Assembly: GCA_007124535.1 (NCBI GenBank)
Contig: SLEY01000137.1
Coordinates: forward strand, 1-6,556
Source of the DNA: Planctomycetaceae bacterium
GTDB taxonomy: Bacteria; Planctomycetota; Planctomycetia; Pirellulales; Pirellulaceae
Direction of reading: 5' to 3'
Length of the DNA: 6,556 bases
Shown here: positions 6,037 to 6,556 of the stretch, one piece after another
How positions within the stretch are numbered: position 1 is the first letter of the stretch
How the letters are laid out: each line of letters starts with the position of its first letter
Notes under the pieces: model-generated
The model's database searches: none
What the model was told of the DNA's origin: nothing
What the model saw: the letters and a program-made list of their open reading frames with translations, nothing else
Made by a program: the position numbers and the translations under genes

Positions 6037-6556
6037 CCCGGTTGCCTCGGTTGCCTCGGTTGACCGGGGCGGGAGCCGTGGCGTTCGCGCCGTGCCGAAG
6101 GCGGTAGCAGCGTGCCCCAACGTTTCAAACGGTAACCGCAAATCGCGTAGTAGCTGACGTAGTACGCCGCGTAGGCGACCAAGGTCGCGACGATCAGGCT
6201 GCCGATCCAGAGCGGTGCGGCCAAGTGCATGAAGCGTTCCCAGTAGAATTGGACGCTGGCCCACCACCCCACAGGCGGCCGAGCCAATTGGGCCCACCAG
6301 CGCCAGTTGACGCGTTCGCCGCCGACCAGGAAATGGCCGATGCGGTAGCAGAAATAGAAGATCGGGAGGATGGTGACCGGATTCGAGAGCCAGACCAGGA
6401 CGATCCCCACGACTTTGTTGGCCCCCAGCAGCCAGGCGAAGAACACGGTCAGAGCCATCTGAAACCCGATCGTGGGGGTGAAGGTGACGAACATGCCGAT
6501 CGCGATGCCCAGTGCCAAGCGATGGGGCGGATCGTCGGCGTGCAGCACATGGTGAA
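6021..6556 (-). CDS. DUF2062 membrane protein, 5'-truncated
   Basis: This minus-strand gene enters from the right edge; 177 residues are visible and the frame is still open at position 6556. A GTG at 6546-6548 is an unlikely start because it falls just ahead of the first conserved segment. That segment, SPH-like PPHRLALGIAIGMFVTF.PTIGFQ, followed by LLGANK and SNPVTILPIFYFCYRIG, is the hallmark of DUF2062 (PF09835). Three hydrophobic stretches suggest membrane helices: one from LALGIAIG to FAWLLG, one around VLVWLSNPVTILPIFYF, and one in IGSLIVATLVAYAAYYVSYYA near the C-terminus. The molecular function of the family is unknown. The last ~30 residues are basic and then low in complexity (QPR and QPG triplets), encoded by 9-bp repeats. 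It is convergent with holA, overlaps it by 16 bp, and is unlikely to be functionally linked. Confidence 0.88.
   Translation of the reverse strand, partial: HHVLHADDPPHRLALGIAIGMFVTFTPTIGFQMALTVFFAWLLGANKVVGIVLVWLSNPVTILPIFYFCYRIGHFLVGGERVNWRWWAQLARPPVGWWASVQFYWERFMHLAAPLWIGSLIVATLVAYAAYYVSYYAICGYRLKRWGTLLPPSARRERHGSRPGQPRQPRQPGQPPG
6039..6065 (+). repeat. 9-bp tandem repeat CGGTTGCCT, three copies
   Basis: Two perfect copies (6039-6047, 6048-6056) and a third with the ending changed (CGGTTGACC, 6057-6065) lie just after the holA stop. On the minus strand they encode the Gln-Pro-Arg/Gly tail of the DUF2062 protein. Because the unit is 9 bp, copy changes would keep the frame. CCCGGT (6037-6042) and ACCGGG (6063-6068) flank the array as an inverted repeat. 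Confidence 0.85.

Overview
The window reads as a chromosomal segment of a GC-rich bacterium (clearly above 50% GC by eye), most likely a member of the Planctomycetota. This is inferred from protein families, not from any rRNA. The clues are an exported Gfo/Idh/MocA oxidoreductase of the kind greatly expanded in planctomycetes, a secreted HEAT-repeat protein, an exported PHP phosphoesterase, a divergent holA and a DUF2062 membrane protein. Repeat-rich intergenic DNA also fits.

Layout: (1) 1-1295 (+) is the 3' part of a Gfo/Idh/MocA oxidoreductase whose export signal begins before the window. (2) 1328-3379 (+) is a 683-residue exported HEAT-repeat protein, 32 bp downstream and probably in the same transcript. 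(3) 3377-3430 is a 7-bp tandem array (TAGGTGG, about 7.7 copies) that begins exactly at the HEAT gene's stop codon. It lies just upstream of a good sigma-70-like promoter (3456-3483). (4) 3529-4650 (+) is an exported PHP-family metallophosphoesterase with a full set of nine metal ligands, resembling Sb-PDE-type phosphodiesterases. (5) 4651-4929 is a non-coding interval full of nested repeats. An imperfect 33/34-bp direct repeat sits at each side of its core, with copy 1 containing the PHP stop codon. Between the copies are a 12-bp direct repeat, several GGTC-nnn-GACC mini-hairpins and a 29-bp hairpin unit repeated with a 40-bp period. (6) 4930-6036 (+) is holA, the clamp-loader delta subunit of DNA polymerase III. 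(7) 6021-6556 (-) is a DUF2062 membrane protein, cut by the right edge, whose 3' end overlaps that of holA by 16 bp.

The first three proteins all appear to act outside the cytoplasm, in sugar-derivative oxidoreduction, protein scaffolding and phosphoester hydrolysis. holA is a housekeeping replication gene, so the window is not a single functional pathway. I see no tRNA, rRNA, transposase, CRISPR array, phage gene or recognisable defence system. The least explained DNA is the heptamer array and the repeat cassette between the PHP gene and holA; these are the best candidates for something undescribed, probably as dispersed intergenic repeat elements rather than a new gene system.
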